A stretch of DNA of 56,250 nucleotides from Clostridia bacterium (GTDB lineage: Bacteria > Bacillota > Clostridia > Oscillospirales > Acutalibacteraceae). Where the stretch lies: positions 1 through 56,250 of the forward strand of contig JAFTUG010000014.1 in assembly GCA_017466365.1 (NCBI GenBank), written 5' to 3'. The notes beneath the pieces were generated by a model that searched no databases, was not told the DNA's origin, and worked only from the letters and a program-made list of their open reading frames with translations. Shown here piece after piece: positions 44,229 through 52,163 of the stretch; within the stretch, counting starts at the first letter, position 1, and every line of letters begins with the position of its first letter. Both the position numbers and the translations under genes were made by a program.

Positions 44229-44723
44229 TTAGTTATTGAACTTTTCTTCAATCTTTGCGTTTGCCGCAAGCACCTTTTCGGTTGCGGCTGCTCTTGCATC
44301 GGCAAGCTTCTTTGCAAGCTCGTCGTCAGATACTGCAAGAATCTGTATAGACAACAAAGCGGCATTAACTGCACCGTCAATAGCAACCGTTGCAACGGGA
44401 ATGCCTGCAGGCATCTGTACGGTTGAAAGAAGTGCGTCCATGCCGTCAAGAGTTGATGATTTTACGGGTATACCGATAACAGGGAGGGTGGTATTGGCTG
44501 CAACTGCACCTGCAAGATGAGCTGCCTTACCTGCAGCGGCAATTATTGCGCCGAAACCGTTGTTCTTTGCGTTCTGTGCAAAATCCTTGGACTGCTCGGG
44601 TGTTCTGTGAGCCGAATAAACGTGAACCTCGTAGGGTACACCGTATTCCGCAAGGGTATTGATTGCTTTTTCAACAACAGGCAAATCGCTGTCGCTTCCC
44701 ATGATAATTCCGACTTTTTTCAT
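44229..44723 (-). CDS. purE: N5-carboxyaminoimidazole ribonucleotide mutase
   Basis: 164 residues, class I PurE length. It converts N5-CAIR to CAIR. Seen: [47 protein letters not shown], and [12 protein letters not shown]. The frame is open to 44864; ATG 44723 has AAGGAGG upstream and is standard. It is the first gene of the purine operon. Confidence 0.97.
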   Translation of the reverse strand: MKKVGIIMGSDSDLPVVEKAINTLAEYGVPYEVHVYSAHRTPEQSKDFAQNAKNNGFGAIIAAAGKAAHLAGAVAANTTLPVIGIPVKSSTLDGMDALLSTVQMPAGIPVATVAIDGAVNAALLSIQILAVSDDELAKKLADARAAATEKVLAANAKIEEKFNN

Positions 44724-44754
44724 GGTTATCCTCCTTTTATTGATATCATAAAAG

Positions 44755-44784
44755 ATTATACAATATATTAATATATATTTGCAA
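44755..44784 (-). promoter_or_regulatory. Promoter of the purine operon
   Basis: On the minus strand: TTGCAA (44784-44779), an 18-bp A/T spacer and a perfect TATAAT (44760-44755), about 32 bases before purE. With this start site the leader is too short for a purine riboswitch. Confidence 0.75.
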
Positions 44785-44857
44785 GGGCTTGAGCAGTAAA
44801 ATTTATATAATAATAGTGCAATTATTTTGTTATTCTTTCCAAAAGACAATATCAGCA

Positions 44858-44887
44858 TTGACAAACCTTTTCATTGCATGATAAAAT
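44858..44887 (+). promoter_or_regulatory. Promoter of mntP-tetR
   Basis: A perfect TTGACA (44858-44863), an 18-bp spacer and TAAAAT (44882-44887), 42 bases before mntP. The leader is too short for the manganese (yybP-ykoY) riboswitch often found before mntP. Confidence 0.7.
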
Positions 44888-44929
44888 AAATTTTAATCGG
44901 ATTTTTTTATTTTCTTCGGAGGAAATAAT

Positions 44930-45511
44930 ATGTCTTTAACAGAGCTTTTCATAATAGCCGTCGGTCTTTCGATGGATGCCTTTGCGGTTGCAATCTGCAA
45001 GGGTCTTTCGGTAAAAAAAGCAGGAATAAAAGAAATGGCAAAAGCAGGTCTTTGGTTCGGCGGATTTCAGGCGCTTATGCCGACGATCGGCTATTTCCTC
45101 GGCTCAACTTTTGAAGCATACATAACAAAAATCGACCATTGGGTCGCTTTCATTCTTCTCGGAATTATCGGCGCAAACATGATTAAGGAATCGCTTTCCA
45201 AAGAAGATGAATGCGGCTGCGAAAAATCGGAAAACTCCATGAATATCAAGGAAATGTTCACCCTTGCCGTTGCAACAAGCATCGATGCGCTTGCGGTCGG
45301 AATAACCTTTGCTCTTCTTCCCGATGTAAACATCGGTGCGGCGGTCAGTTTTATAGGAATTATCACCTTTGCCCTTTCCGCCGTGGGTATCAAAATCGGA
45401 AATATTTTCGGCATTAAATTCAAGTCCAAAGCAGAATTCGCAGGCGGTCTTATCCTCATTCTCATGGGACTCAAAATTCTGCTTGAACATCTCGGAATTA
45501 TTAATTTTTAA
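44930..45511 (+). CDS. mntP: Manganese efflux pump MntP
   Basis: 193 residues, six helices. The repeated family motif is visible twice: [14 protein letters not shown] (about 12-25) and [15 protein letters not shown] (about 117-131), each with the conserved acidic residue. It exports excess Mn2+. A cysteine-containing loop (DECGCEK) lies between the halves. It shares a transcript with the TetR-type regulator 11 bases downstream. Confidence 0.92.
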   Translation: MSLTELFIIAVGLSMDAFAVAICKGLSVKKAGIKEMAKAGLWFGGFQALMPTIGYFLGSTFEAYITKIDHWVAFILLGIIGANMIKESLSKEDECGCEKSENSMNIKEMFTLAVATSIDALAVGITFALLPDVNIGAAVSFIGIITFALSAVGIKIGNIFGIKFKSKAEFAGGLILILMGLKILLEHLGIINF

Positions 45512-45522
45512 GGGGTGAAACC

Positions 45523-46110
45523 ATGCCCAGAAAAGATTCACGCAACACTAAAATGAAGATAGTCAATGCCGCATGGGAGCTGTTTTATGAAAACGGCTAT
45601 GAAAACACGACCATCGAGGATATAGTTGAGCGTTCCGAAACCTCAAAAGGCTCGTTTTATCATCATTTCAGCGGTAAGGATGCCCTTCTTTCAACTCTTT
45701 CATATCTTTTTGATGATAAATACGAGGCGCTTGAAGGGGATATCGACCTCGACGGCGATGCATTTCAAACTCTCATTGACCTTAACAGAGAGCTTTTCTT
45801 TATGATAGAAAACCGTGTTTCGCTTGATTTGCTTGCAAGAATGTATTCAACCCAGCTCATCACAGCAGGCGAAAAGCACCTGATGGATAATAACAGAACC
45901 TACTTTAAACTTCTCCGCAAAATTATATCAAAAGGTCAGCAAAACGGAATTTTGCGTTCGGATGTTTCAACCAACGAAATTCTTAAGGCATATGCCCTTT
46001 TTGAAAGAGCGCTTCTCTATGATTGGTGCCTCTGCAACGGAAACTACTCTCTCTGCAATTATTCGCAGAGCCTTTTGCCGATGTTCCTCGACGGTTTCAG
46101 ACAAAAATAA
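45523..46110 (+). CDS. TetR/AcrR family transcriptional regulator
   Basis: 195 residues. The N-terminal HTH (about 10-55) contains NGYENTTIEDIVERSETSKGSFYHHFSGKDALL, the classical TetR signature. The C-terminal ligand domain is family-specific and unassigned. It follows mntP by 11 bases with AAGGGGTGA upstream, so it may control mntP or its own operon. Effector unknown. Confidence 0.9.
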   Translation: MPRKDSRNTKMKIVNAAWELFYENGYENTTIEDIVERSETSKGSFYHHFSGKDALLSTLSYLFDDKYEALEGDIDLDGDAFQTLIDLNRELFFMIENRVSLDLLARMYSTQLITAGEKHLMDNNRTYFKLLRKIISKGQQNGILRSDVSTNEILKAYALFERALLYDWCLCNGNYSLCNYSQSLLPMFLDGFRQK

Positions 46111-46156
46111 AAGTCTTTTTTTGTTAAAAAATTCAGTTTAAATTTTCGTACTGTTT

Positions 46157-46190
46157 AAAAGCTTTGATTTTTCAAGGCTTTTTTATTTTT
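46157..46190 (+). terminator. Terminator after the tetR gene
   Basis: AAAAGCTTTGA/TCAAGGCTTTT stem (one G-U) with a TTTT loop and a T-rich tail TTTATTTTTTATTT. It ends the mntP-tetR unit. Confidence 0.75.
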
Positions 46191-46304
46191 TATTTATATT
46201 TAGTATGAACTGTGTTCTGTAATTTAGTCTGTATTGCATATATGTTCATTTTCTGTTAATATATCGTCTACAGTATTTTAAAAAGAGAAAGGATTTTGAT
46301 TTCT

Positions 46305-47801
46305 ATGACTCCTCAGATTGCGGCATTTATAGTTTATTTTGCGGCAGTTCTTGCAATCGGTCTTGTTTTCTTCTTCAAGTCGAAGGGAACAGGCGAAAAA
46401 GATTATTTCCTCGGCGGACGCTCAATGGGTCCCTGGGTAACGGCACTCAGTGCACAAGCATCCGACATGAGCGGATGGCTTCTCATGGGTTTCCCCGGAA
46501 GTATCCTTGCTTTCGGCATGGGTCAAGTCTGGATCGGTATCGGTCTTGCACTCGGCACAGCAGCCAACTGGATTTTTATCGCACGCAGACTCCGTAAATT
46601 CTCGCAGGCTGCAAACGACTCCATCACTGTTCCTCAGTATCTTTCAAACAGATTCCTCACAACAAGCCCTGCACTCCAGATTATCTGCGCGGTTGTTTTT
46701 CTTATCTTCTTCACCATCTACGTTGCTTCAAGCTTCGTTGCAGGTCAGAAGGTTTTCATTCAGGTTGTTCCTCAGCTTGAAAGCAATCCCAACCTTGCGC
46801 TCCTTATCTTTGCCGCTATTATTATTGTTTATACTTTCCTTGGTGGCTTCAAGGCTGTTTGTTGGACAGACTTCTTCCAGGGTCTTATGATGCTTGCAGC
46901 CCTTCTTGCAGTTCCTCTTGTTCTTGTTTTTGTAAAAGACCTTGACTACAGCGTATTTGAAGCAGTTGAAGGCGGCGTTAACCCCCTCAACCCCTTCGCA
47001 GCAAGCTGGCAGGATATCGCTTCGGGTCTTGCATGGGGTCTCGGCTACTTCGGTATGCCCCACATCATCGTAAGATTCATGTCAACAAAGAACTCAAAGG
47101 TACTCAAGAAGTCCGCAACAATCGGTATTATCTGGGTTGTTCTTTCGCTCGGTGCAGCTATTGCAATGGCCATCCTCGGCAGAGGCTACGCTCCCACTCA
47201 GGCACTCGTTGACGCAGGTCAGCAGGAGCTTGTTTTCGTAACTCTCGTACAGGATATCTTCAGCGGCCCCTGGGCATTCGTTGCAGGTCTTCTTCTTTCC
47301 GCTATCGTTGCAGCAGCAATGAGCACCGCAGATTCACAGCTCCTTGTTGCTTCTTCATCCTTCACAAGCGATATTTATAAGCCCATCTTCCGCAAGAAGG
47401 CTTCCGATAAAGAAGTTCTCTGGGTAGGCAGAATCGTTGTTCTTGTTATCGCCGTTGTCGCTTACTTCATTGCAAGCAGCAAATCAGAAGGCGCAGCAAC
47501 CATCATGACACTTGTTGACAACGCATGGGGCGGCTTCGGTTCAGCTTTCGGTCCCGTTATCATTCTCTCTCTCTTCTGGAAGAGATTTACTTACAAAGGC
47601 GCAATCGCAGGCGTTGTCGGCGGCGCAGTTGTTGACGTTCTCTGGATGAACTTCCTTACAGAATCTACGGGTATTTACGAGCTTCTTCCCGGCTTCATCG
47701 CAGGCTTCCTTTTCGCAGTTGTTGTTTCACTCATTGATAAGAAACCCTCCAAGGAAGTTGAAGCACTCTACGACCTCGCAGTAAGCTCCGAAATCGAATA
47801 A
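46305..47801 (+). CDS. putP: Sodium/proline symporter
   Basis: About 498 residues, 13 helices, solute:sodium symporter family. PutP marks: DYFLGGRSMGPWVTALSAQASDMSGWLLMGFPG (with the sodium-site region) and TYTFLGGFKAVCWTDFFQG-like and STADSQLLVASSSFTSDIY motifs. It imports proline with Na+. I chose ATG 46305; a TTG at 46296 sits too close to AAAGGA. Single-gene unit with its own terminator. Confidence 0.92.
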   Translation: MTPQIAAFIVYFAAVLAIGLVFFFKSKGTGEKDYFLGGRSMGPWVTALSAQASDMSGWLLMGFPGSILAFGMGQVWIGIGLALGTAANWIFIARRLRKFSQAANDSITVPQYLSNRFLTTSPALQIICAVVFLIFFTIYVASSFVAGQKVFIQVVPQLESNPNLALLIFAAIIIVYTFLGGFKAVCWTDFFQGLMMLAALLAVPLVLVFVKDLDYSVFEAVEGGVNPLNPFAASWQDIASGLAWGLGYFGMPHIIVRFMSTKNSKVLKKSATIGIIWVVLSLGAAIAMAILGRGYAPTQALVDAGQQELVFVTLVQDIFSGPWAFVAGLLLSAIVAAAMSTADSQLLVASSSFTSDIYKPIFRKKASDKEVLWVGRIVVLVIAVVAYFIASSKSEGAATIMTLVDNAWGGFGSAFGPVIILSLFWKRFTYKGAIAGVVGGAVVDVLWMNFLTESTGIYELLPGFIAGFLFAVVVSLIDKKPSKEVEALYDLAVSSEIE

Positions 47802-47817
47802 TAAGCATAAAAATTAT

Positions 47818-47848
47818 CGCCGCAACCGATTGGCTGCGGCGGTTTTTA
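47818..47848 (+). terminator. Terminator after putP
   Basis: CGCCGCA..TGCGGCG stem extended by CC/GG around a GATT loop, then GTTTTTATTTG. It marks the end of the ordinary chromosome block; AT-rich accessory DNA begins here. Confidence 0.85.
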
Positions 47849-48055
47849 TTTGTAATTCAAAATATAATCCGTAGATGTTTCAAAAAACAACGCAAGTTTA
47901 ACCAACACGTCACAAGAGATATTATGTGAACCTGTTTCATATTTTGAGTATGTGCTTCTGGTTATATAACATCCCGTTTTCTTCAATTCTTCACATAATT
48001 CTTTCTGCGACATCTCCCTGCACTCTCTCAAATATCTCAACTTATTTTCTCTCAT
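47846..48055 (-). CDS. Small XRE-family regulator
   Basis: 69 residues, essentially one HTH_3 domain: LRECREMSQKELCEELKKTG, then ITRSTYSKYETGSHNISCDVLVKLALFF and a short STDYIL tail. Probable repressor. I chose ATG 48055 with GGTGA upstream; the frame is open to 48094. It is divergent from the ribbon-helix-helix gene at 48190. Its stop lies in the putP terminator. Confidence 0.85.
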   Translation of the reverse strand: MRENKLRYLRECREMSQKELCEELKKTGCYITRSTYSKYETGSHNISCDVLVKLALFFETSTDYILNYK

Positions 48056-48084
48056 AACATCACCATTCACTTTACTGTAAAAAG

Positions 48085-48114
48085 ATATTATCACAATTTA
48101 TTGCAATTTGCAAT
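48085..48114 (-). promoter_or_regulatory. xre promoter overlapped by a palindromic operator
   Basis: On the minus strand: TTGCAA (48113-48108), a 17-bp spacer and TAATAT (48090-48085). The -35 lies inside ATTGCAA-T-TTGCAAT (48100-48114), a near-perfect palindrome; TGCAAATTTG recurs at 48126-48135. This fits autorepression by the XRE protein and joint control of the divergent gene. Confidence 0.6.
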
Positions 48115-48189
48115 ATTTTTATAAGTGCAAATTTGTAGTGTATATAACAACCGTAAATTTTAGTAAAATATATTACAGAGGTGATTCGG

Positions 48190-48354
48190 TTGTTTAAAGT
48201 GGAGAAACAAGAATATATAAATAAAACATTTCGTATGCCTGTTGAACTTGTAAAAGAAATGGAAGTTTTGGCTCAATCAAAGGAAATTTCGTTGAATCAG
48301 CTTGTTATACAGTGTTGCAAATATGCACTGAATAATCTTGAAGAAGAAAACTGA
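48190..48354 (+). CDS. Ribbon-helix-helix (Arc/CopG-like) protein
   Basis: 54 residues. It starts with TTG at 48190, six bases after AGAGGTG. The strand KTFRMPVELVKEMEVLAQ and the helix-turn-helix stretch EISLNQLVIQCCKYAL fit the RHH fold of small DNA-binding repressors (CopG, Arc, HicB C-terminus). No toxin gene adjoins it, so a toxin-antitoxin role is not supported. It is divergent from the XRE gene with a shared 134-bp control region, and ends just before a strong terminator. Confidence 0.75.
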   Translation: MFKVEKQEYINKTFRMPVELVKEMEVLAQSKEISLNQLVIQCCKYALNNLEEEN

Positions 48355-48363
48355 ATATAATCA

Positions 48364-48388
48364 AAACCCCCGGCTGAGCCGGGGGTTT
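48364..48388 (+). terminator. Terminator after the RHH gene
   Basis: AAACCCCCGGC/GCCGGGGGTTT, an 11-bp GC-rich stem with a TGA loop. The T-run is only three bases and continues TTTGCAC. It is followed by two further GC hairpins. Confidence 0.75.
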
Positions 48389-48393
48389 GCACT

Positions 48394-48436
48394 GCCCCTT
48401 CAAGGGGCGATTACTGGCTTTGCCCCTGAAAGGGGC
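48394..48436. repeat. Tandem GCCCCT hairpins
   Basis: GCCCCTT-C-AAGGGGC (48394-48408) and GCCCCT-GAA-AGGGGC (48422-48436), two near-identical GC-rich palindromes separated by 13 bases in otherwise AT-rich DNA. Together with the terminator before them they form a three-hairpin cassette that looks like a dispersed REP/BIME-type unit or a mobile-element end. The 142 bases after it hold no gene. Confidence 0.6.
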
Positions 48437-48578
48437 GTTGAAGGTTTAGCAGCGTATTTATTGCGCTTTTAACAATCCGAAAACAAAAAACATTTAAAAT
48501 TAAAATAAAAATTAATCAAATCAATAACATGCAGCAAATATACTTAAGGCACAAACTCAAAAAGAAAAGGTGAAAAAC

Positions 48579-48824
48579 ATGGGTGAATTTTTTAAAAAGG
48601 CATTTAATGATATGAAAGAAAGCGCAAAGGCACAGCACGAGGTCGACAAAGCTAACCTTGCAGCTGTGAAGGCAGAGTCAAAGGCACAGTGGGAAGAAGC
48701 CAAAGCAATGGGCAATCCCCAAAGACACAAGGAAATTATGCAGGCAGAGCGTGAAAAGCAGATAGAGAAAGCAAACGAACGCATCAAAGCCGCAAAAGAG
48801 AGAACGGAAAAAGCAAAGAAATAA
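48579..48824 (+). CDS. Small charged coiled-coil protein, unknown
   Basis: 81 residues, almost entirely helical and very rich in Ala, Lys and Glu (FNDMKESAKAQHEVDKANLA, EIMQAEREKQIEKANERIKA). It has no cysteine, membrane helix or signal peptide. ATG 48579 follows AAAGGTG. I do not recognise it. It could be a small DNA- or protein-binding coiled coil. It lies in the accessory island between the GC hairpins and the DUF6061-like gene. Confidence 0.65.
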   Translation: MGEFFKKAFNDMKESAKAQHEVDKANLAAVKAESKAQWEEAKAMGNPQRHKEIMQAEREKQIEKANERIKAAKERTEKAKK

Positions 48825-48874
48825 ATATGACTGCAAAAAAGGGGCTGTAAATGCGGCGTTCCGATAAGACAGTA

Positions 48875-48943
48875 TAGCAGAAATAAATAAGTGCGGCAGA
48901 TGCCAAACAGATTGCTTATTAAATTAAGAAAGGATTTCTGCTA
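48875..48943 (+). repeat. Inverted repeat over the start of the 48943 gene
   Basis: TAGCAGAAAT (48875-48884) and ATTTCTGCTA (48934-48943) are perfect 10-base arms, with AATAAG/CTTATT nested inside. The right arm includes the first base of the start codon, and the AGAAAGGA Shine-Dalgarno lies in the loop side. The RNA hairpin could hide the start codon. Confidence 0.6.
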
Positions 48944-49200
48944 TGAAAAATAAAATTAAGTATTGTGAATTCAACATTGACACCGCTTGTGTTGAGGTTA
49001 AACTTACCGATGGCACTATGGTATCAATTGACTGTATTGCCGTTGAGAACGAATATGCTAATAATATGTATGAGGTATCGGAACTCGATTATCTTATCTA
49101 CAACGAACCGATAAGCTATGTAAAATTATTGTTAAGCGGTAAAATGGAAGAATATTTGCGAGAAAGCACAGATTATACTCCGTTAGCCAATTTAAGATAA
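48943..49200 (+). CDS. DUF6061-like small protein
   Basis: 85 residues: KIKYCEFNIDTACVEVKLTDG, VSIDCIAVENEYANNMYEVSELDYLIYNEP, then a C-terminal helix. I recall this as a small family (DUF6061) carried on conjugative and integrative elements of Firmicutes; function unknown. Its presence supports an accessory or mobile origin of this region. AGAAAGGA precedes the ATG. Confidence 0.75.
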   Translation: MKNKIKYCEFNIDTACVEVKLTDGTMVSIDCIAVENEYANNMYEVSELDYLIYNEPISYVKLLLSGKMEEYLRESTDYTPLANLR

Positions 49201-49204
49201 TATA

Positions 49205-49256
49205 AAAAACAAGTCGAATTTTTCTTTAACTCAAGAAAATTTCGACTTGTTTTTTT
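49205..49256. terminator. Bidirectional terminator between 48943 gene and qatD
   Basis: AACAAGTCGAA (left) pairs with TTCGACTTGTT (right), with TTTTCTT/AAGAAAA extending the stem. T-runs follow on both strands (TTTTTTT plus, TTTTTTATA minus). It ends both the DUF6061-like gene and the qat operon. Confidence 0.85.
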
Positions 49257-49281
49257 GCAAGTAGAGTTGGTTGAAATGAAC

Positions 49282-49335
49282 ACTAACAGCGGATATGAAA
49301 TATTGAAAATTTTTATAATTCTCAATATTGTTAGT
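49282..49335. repeat. Imperfect inverted repeat downstream of qatD
   Basis: ACTAAC/GTTAGT (49282-49287 with 49330-49335) encloses AATATTGA/TCAATATT (49299-49306 with 49322-49329). There is no T-run. It could be an mRNA 3'-end structure of the qat transcript or an element boundary. Confidence 0.4.
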
Positions 49336-49342
49336 AAAAATT

Positions 49343-50080
49343 TTAATTTATTAATAGATTTCTAAAATTAGATTTAATTGTTTCAGAAAGAAGTTCAATG
49401 TTAATATGTCTGGTGTCTGACAAGTAATTATAAATCTTTTCTACAAAAAAAACCGAATATTTTTTATCAAATCCATAAGTAAATGGTGCATCACTTTCAA
49501 TTAGTAGTTTTTCAGTAGGAATTAGATTTATAATTTTTCTGCCATTTTCACTTTTTAACATTTGATGATTAATTGATAAAAAATAACCTCTCTCAATTAT
49601 TTCTTCTAAATCTTTAATAGAACCGGAATACCAGTGAAAAATTGCTTTTCCCTCAAAAAACTTCATGGTTTCTAACGTTTCTTTCACTGCTTTCCGTGAG
49701 TGGACAGATAAGATCTTATTTTTGTATTTGCTGCATTCGTTAATGATTTGCTGAAAGATCTCAATCTGAATTTTTTTTTGCAACAAATCATTATTAGAAA
49801 AATCCAATCCAACTTCTCCTATATATCGTGAGTTAGGAAGCATTTTTTTGAAGTTATCAATTTGATTGCAGTGCTGCACAACTAATTCTGGATGAAATCC
49901 TAATGCAAGCCTACAATATTTATACTTATCCCAGTTAATTTGATTTTTATATTTTATATATAATTCAGGTAAGTTAGTAACAGCGATAGTATAAATATTC
50001 TCGCGTTCTAGTTGTTCCAACAAAGCATATCTTTTGACATCTATCAAATCAAAATGCATATGTGTGTCCAAAAGAAACAT
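49343..50080 (-). CDS. qatD: QatD: TatD-like metal-dependent DNase
   Basis: 245 residues. Amidohydrolase of the TatD family, with His7 and His9 in LDTHMHFD, Glu89 in GEVGLDF, His127 in SVHSRKA, His149 in IFHWYSG and Asp197 in IESDAPF: the complete metal site. In Qat systems this nuclease is one of four genes needed for phage resistance. Last gene of the operon, one base after the qatC stop codon. Confidence 0.93.
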   Translation of the reverse strand: MFLLDTHMHFDLIDVKRYALLEQLERENIYTIAVTNLPELYIKYKNQINWDKYKYCRLALGFHPELVVQHCNQIDNFKKMLPNSRYIGEVGLDFSNNDLLQKKIQIEIFQQIINECSKYKNKILSVHSRKAVKETLETMKFFEGKAIFHWYSGSIKDLEEIIERGYFLSINHQMLKSENGRKIINLIPTEKLLIESDAPFTYGFDKKYSVFFVEKIYNYLSDTRHINIELLSETIKSNFRNLLIN

Positions 50081-50081
50081 A

Positions 50082-51371
50082 TTATTTTATTCCTCCGATA
50101 TATTCACCTAACTCTCTTATGCCTCTCTCGTATAGTTCTGAATAATCCTTGATATTTTCTGAAATTGGACCATTTTGTTGAATTGTCATAAACGAGAGTC
50201 TAGGATCAAACCTTTTCAATCCCTGTCTATAAGAATTCAAGTTTATTTTTGCTATCGCTACTTTTTGGCAATCAGGATCGTAGTACTCACTGTTATCAGT
50301 TATGCCAGATCTTTTTAGTGCCGCTCTTCGAATGACACAAGGTAAACAATACCCACAGTGAAGTGTATGTGTTTCACCGCGATTCCGTCCCACATCAGGA
50401 TGAGAACAGGACATCGTATTTGAAACATTCTCTTTCATAAAATTTTGTTCCTTGCATTCAAGAATCATTTCACCTTTGGTTTTAAATTGATATGGATTAT
50501 TAATCATGACATTTAATCCCAATTCTGTAATTAATTCTTGTAACTTGCTCATATAGAAAGGATGTGTTGTTCTAGTGCTGCTTGTTCCTATTCTAGAGAA
50601 AGTGCTTGGAATATTAAGAGAAATCAAACCGTTTTCTGGTATTGTTAATGGAATAGTTTTTTTGAAAGTCGATGCCAATACTATTGCATGGGCAAAAAAC
50701 ATAAAAGATCGTGTCCTTGTTGTTTCTTCTATTCCGTTTATCACTGCGGTATGAAATTGCTGAAAATTATTATCCTCTAAACCATAGTGGGCACAAAATT
50801 TTTCAATTAAAAAGTCCTGATATTCTTTGGTACCCTTACCTCCTCCATAGTGACTTACAAACAGTATTTTATTATTCTTATCTATACTTTCAAGAAGATC
50901 TATTGCACCTATAAATGAATCAAGACCACCTGAAAACATACACACTTTATCATATGACTGTGGTGAAGTTTTTTTCTTTATCCATTTGTTTTTATAATGT
51001 TTTTCTGTACAGCTTTCAGTTCTTGGTCGAAACTCAATAGACCATCTATCTCCACTTAGAAATGATAAAGTTTCTTCTAATAAACTTTTGTTTTTGATCC
51101 ACAAATCATTTTCAAGAACTGGGATTAATAGCTTTATATCACGGCTCCACGCATCAAAAGCATCGCTTCTCTTACATAACCTATCTGCAGCAAAAACCGA
51201 AAACGATACATAAAGCAAATCAATTGCAACATTACTAAACCAGTTTTCCGGAACAAAGCCGCTGTTCCAAAAAGTATAATGTAAATGTTTGCTGTTATTA
51301 TAGTTGAAAATTAAATCTGTGTTGTCTGTTTCAAAGGAATCGTTTTCGTCATGAATAAAATTAATAATCAT
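50082..51371 (-). CDS. qatC: QatC: QueC-like ATP-dependent enzyme
   Basis: 429 residues. A QatC-specific N-terminal part precedes the PP-loop of QueC (CMFSGGLDSFIGA, 144-156). Zinc-type cysteines follow: Cys322 and Cys339-x-x-Cys342-x-x-Cys345 (CGYCLPC). QueC makes 7-cyano-7-deazaguanine; QueC-like proteins in defence islands may attach that base to a target. The start overlaps the qatB stop (ATGA), so the two are coupled. Codon use is AT-rich like the rest of the island. Confidence 0.93.
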   Translation of the reverse strand: MIINFIHDENDSFETDNTDLIFNYNNSKHLHYTFWNSGFVPENWFSNVAIDLLYVSFSVFAADRLCKRSDAFDAWSRDIKLLIPVLENDLWIKNKSLLEETLSFLSGDRWSIEFRPRTESCTEKHYKNKWIKKKTSPQSYDKVCMFSGGLDSFIGAIDLLESIDKNNKILFVSHYGGGKGTKEYQDFLIEKFCAHYGLEDNNFQQFHTAVINGIEETTRTRSFMFFAHAIVLASTFKKTIPLTIPENGLISLNIPSTFSRIGTSSTRTTHPFYMSKLQELITELGLNVMINNPYQFKTKGEMILECKEQNFMKENVSNTMSCSHPDVGRNRGETHTLHCGYCLPCVIRRAALKRSGITDNSEYYDPDCQKVAIAKINLNSYRQGLKRFDPRLSFMTIQQNGPISENIKDYSELYERGIRELGEYIGGIK

Positions 51372-52159
51372 ATAATTCCCTCCATAATTTTATAGCATTT
51401 GCTTAACAATCCATCAACAGCTTCTTCTGGACTTTTCTTGAAAATACCATTATCTTTTTCAAACTCAACTTCTACAATTCCTTTTACATAACCCTTAAGA
51501 TCTTGTTCAACTTCCCAAGCTTTGTCTGGGTTATTTTCATAAATTTCAAGTCTGCTAGCAATATCTTTCATCATTGTGCCCCAAATATAAGATACTAAAA
51601 AAGCACACATAGACGTATCTACAAGGTCTTGAGGCATATTGTCGAGACATTGAATATCCATATTATTTCTATCTATATAATCATATATGTAAGCGGTTGC
51701 TTCTTGAGTTGCCTTTCTTGCAACGATATCTTCTTTGGTAATACAATTTGGAGAGATAGCATTTACAAGTAATGAAATTATTTCATTTACACTTTTTCCT
51801 TTGAATTGAATATGAAGGATCTCTAATGTTTGATATATGCCGTTTGAGCGAATGCTTTCATAAAAGCCATACAAAGCTCTACCCGAAACAGTTCCGGATG
51901 TTGATTTTGACATTAATGCTTTTGTTCCGCCGGAAGCTTTAATATATTGTTTTGCAACATTTTTTATTGAACCACCGTTTCGGGAACTGCTTCCGGATTT
52001 ACCATTAATATATTTAGTGAAATCCGTTTTAACAGTTTTCCAAGTTACAATCGGTTCATTTGTTGTATTATTCTCCTGGTTTGGTTTTTCATCTTCATAA
52101 TCGGATGGAAGTAAGGGGTTGTTCTTTGTTGGTCCGTGATAAATACTCGAAGTTCCCAT
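51368..52159 (-). CDS. qatB: QatB defence protein
   Basis: 263 residues. The N-terminus MGTSSIYHGPTKNNPLLPSD matches the QatB signature (M-G-T-S-x-S-x-x-G-P-x-x-x-x-P-L-(L/V)-P). The remainder is mostly helical, without a known catalytic motif. It is required in Qat defence. The N-terminal Gly is exposed once Met is removed, a possible target of the QueC-like partner (inference). GGAG of its RBS lies in the last codons of qatA. Confidence 0.9.
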   Translation of the reverse strand: MGTSSIYHGPTKNNPLLPSDYEDEKPNQENNTTNEPIVTWKTVKTDFTKYINGKSGSSSRNGGSIKNVAKQYIKASGGTKALMSKSTSGTVSGRALYGFYESIRSNGIYQTLEILHIQFKGKSVNEIISLLVNAISPNCITKEDIVARKATQEATAYIYDYIDRNNMDIQCLDNMPQDLVDTSMCAFLVSYIWGTMMKDIASRLEIYENNPDKAWEVEQDLKGYVKGIVEVEFEKDNGIFKKSPEEAVDGLLSKCYKIMEGII

Positions 52160-52163
52160 TGTT

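Noticed and set aside
44724-44929. Purine or manganese riboswitch in the purE-mntP divergent region
   Set aside because: Leaders from the predicted promoters are only about 25-40 bases and no aptamer-like sequence was seen.
48055-48354. Toxin-antitoxin pair (XRE plus RHH)
   Set aside because: Both proteins are DNA-binding types and divergent; no toxin fold or toxin-sized neighbour in the same operon.
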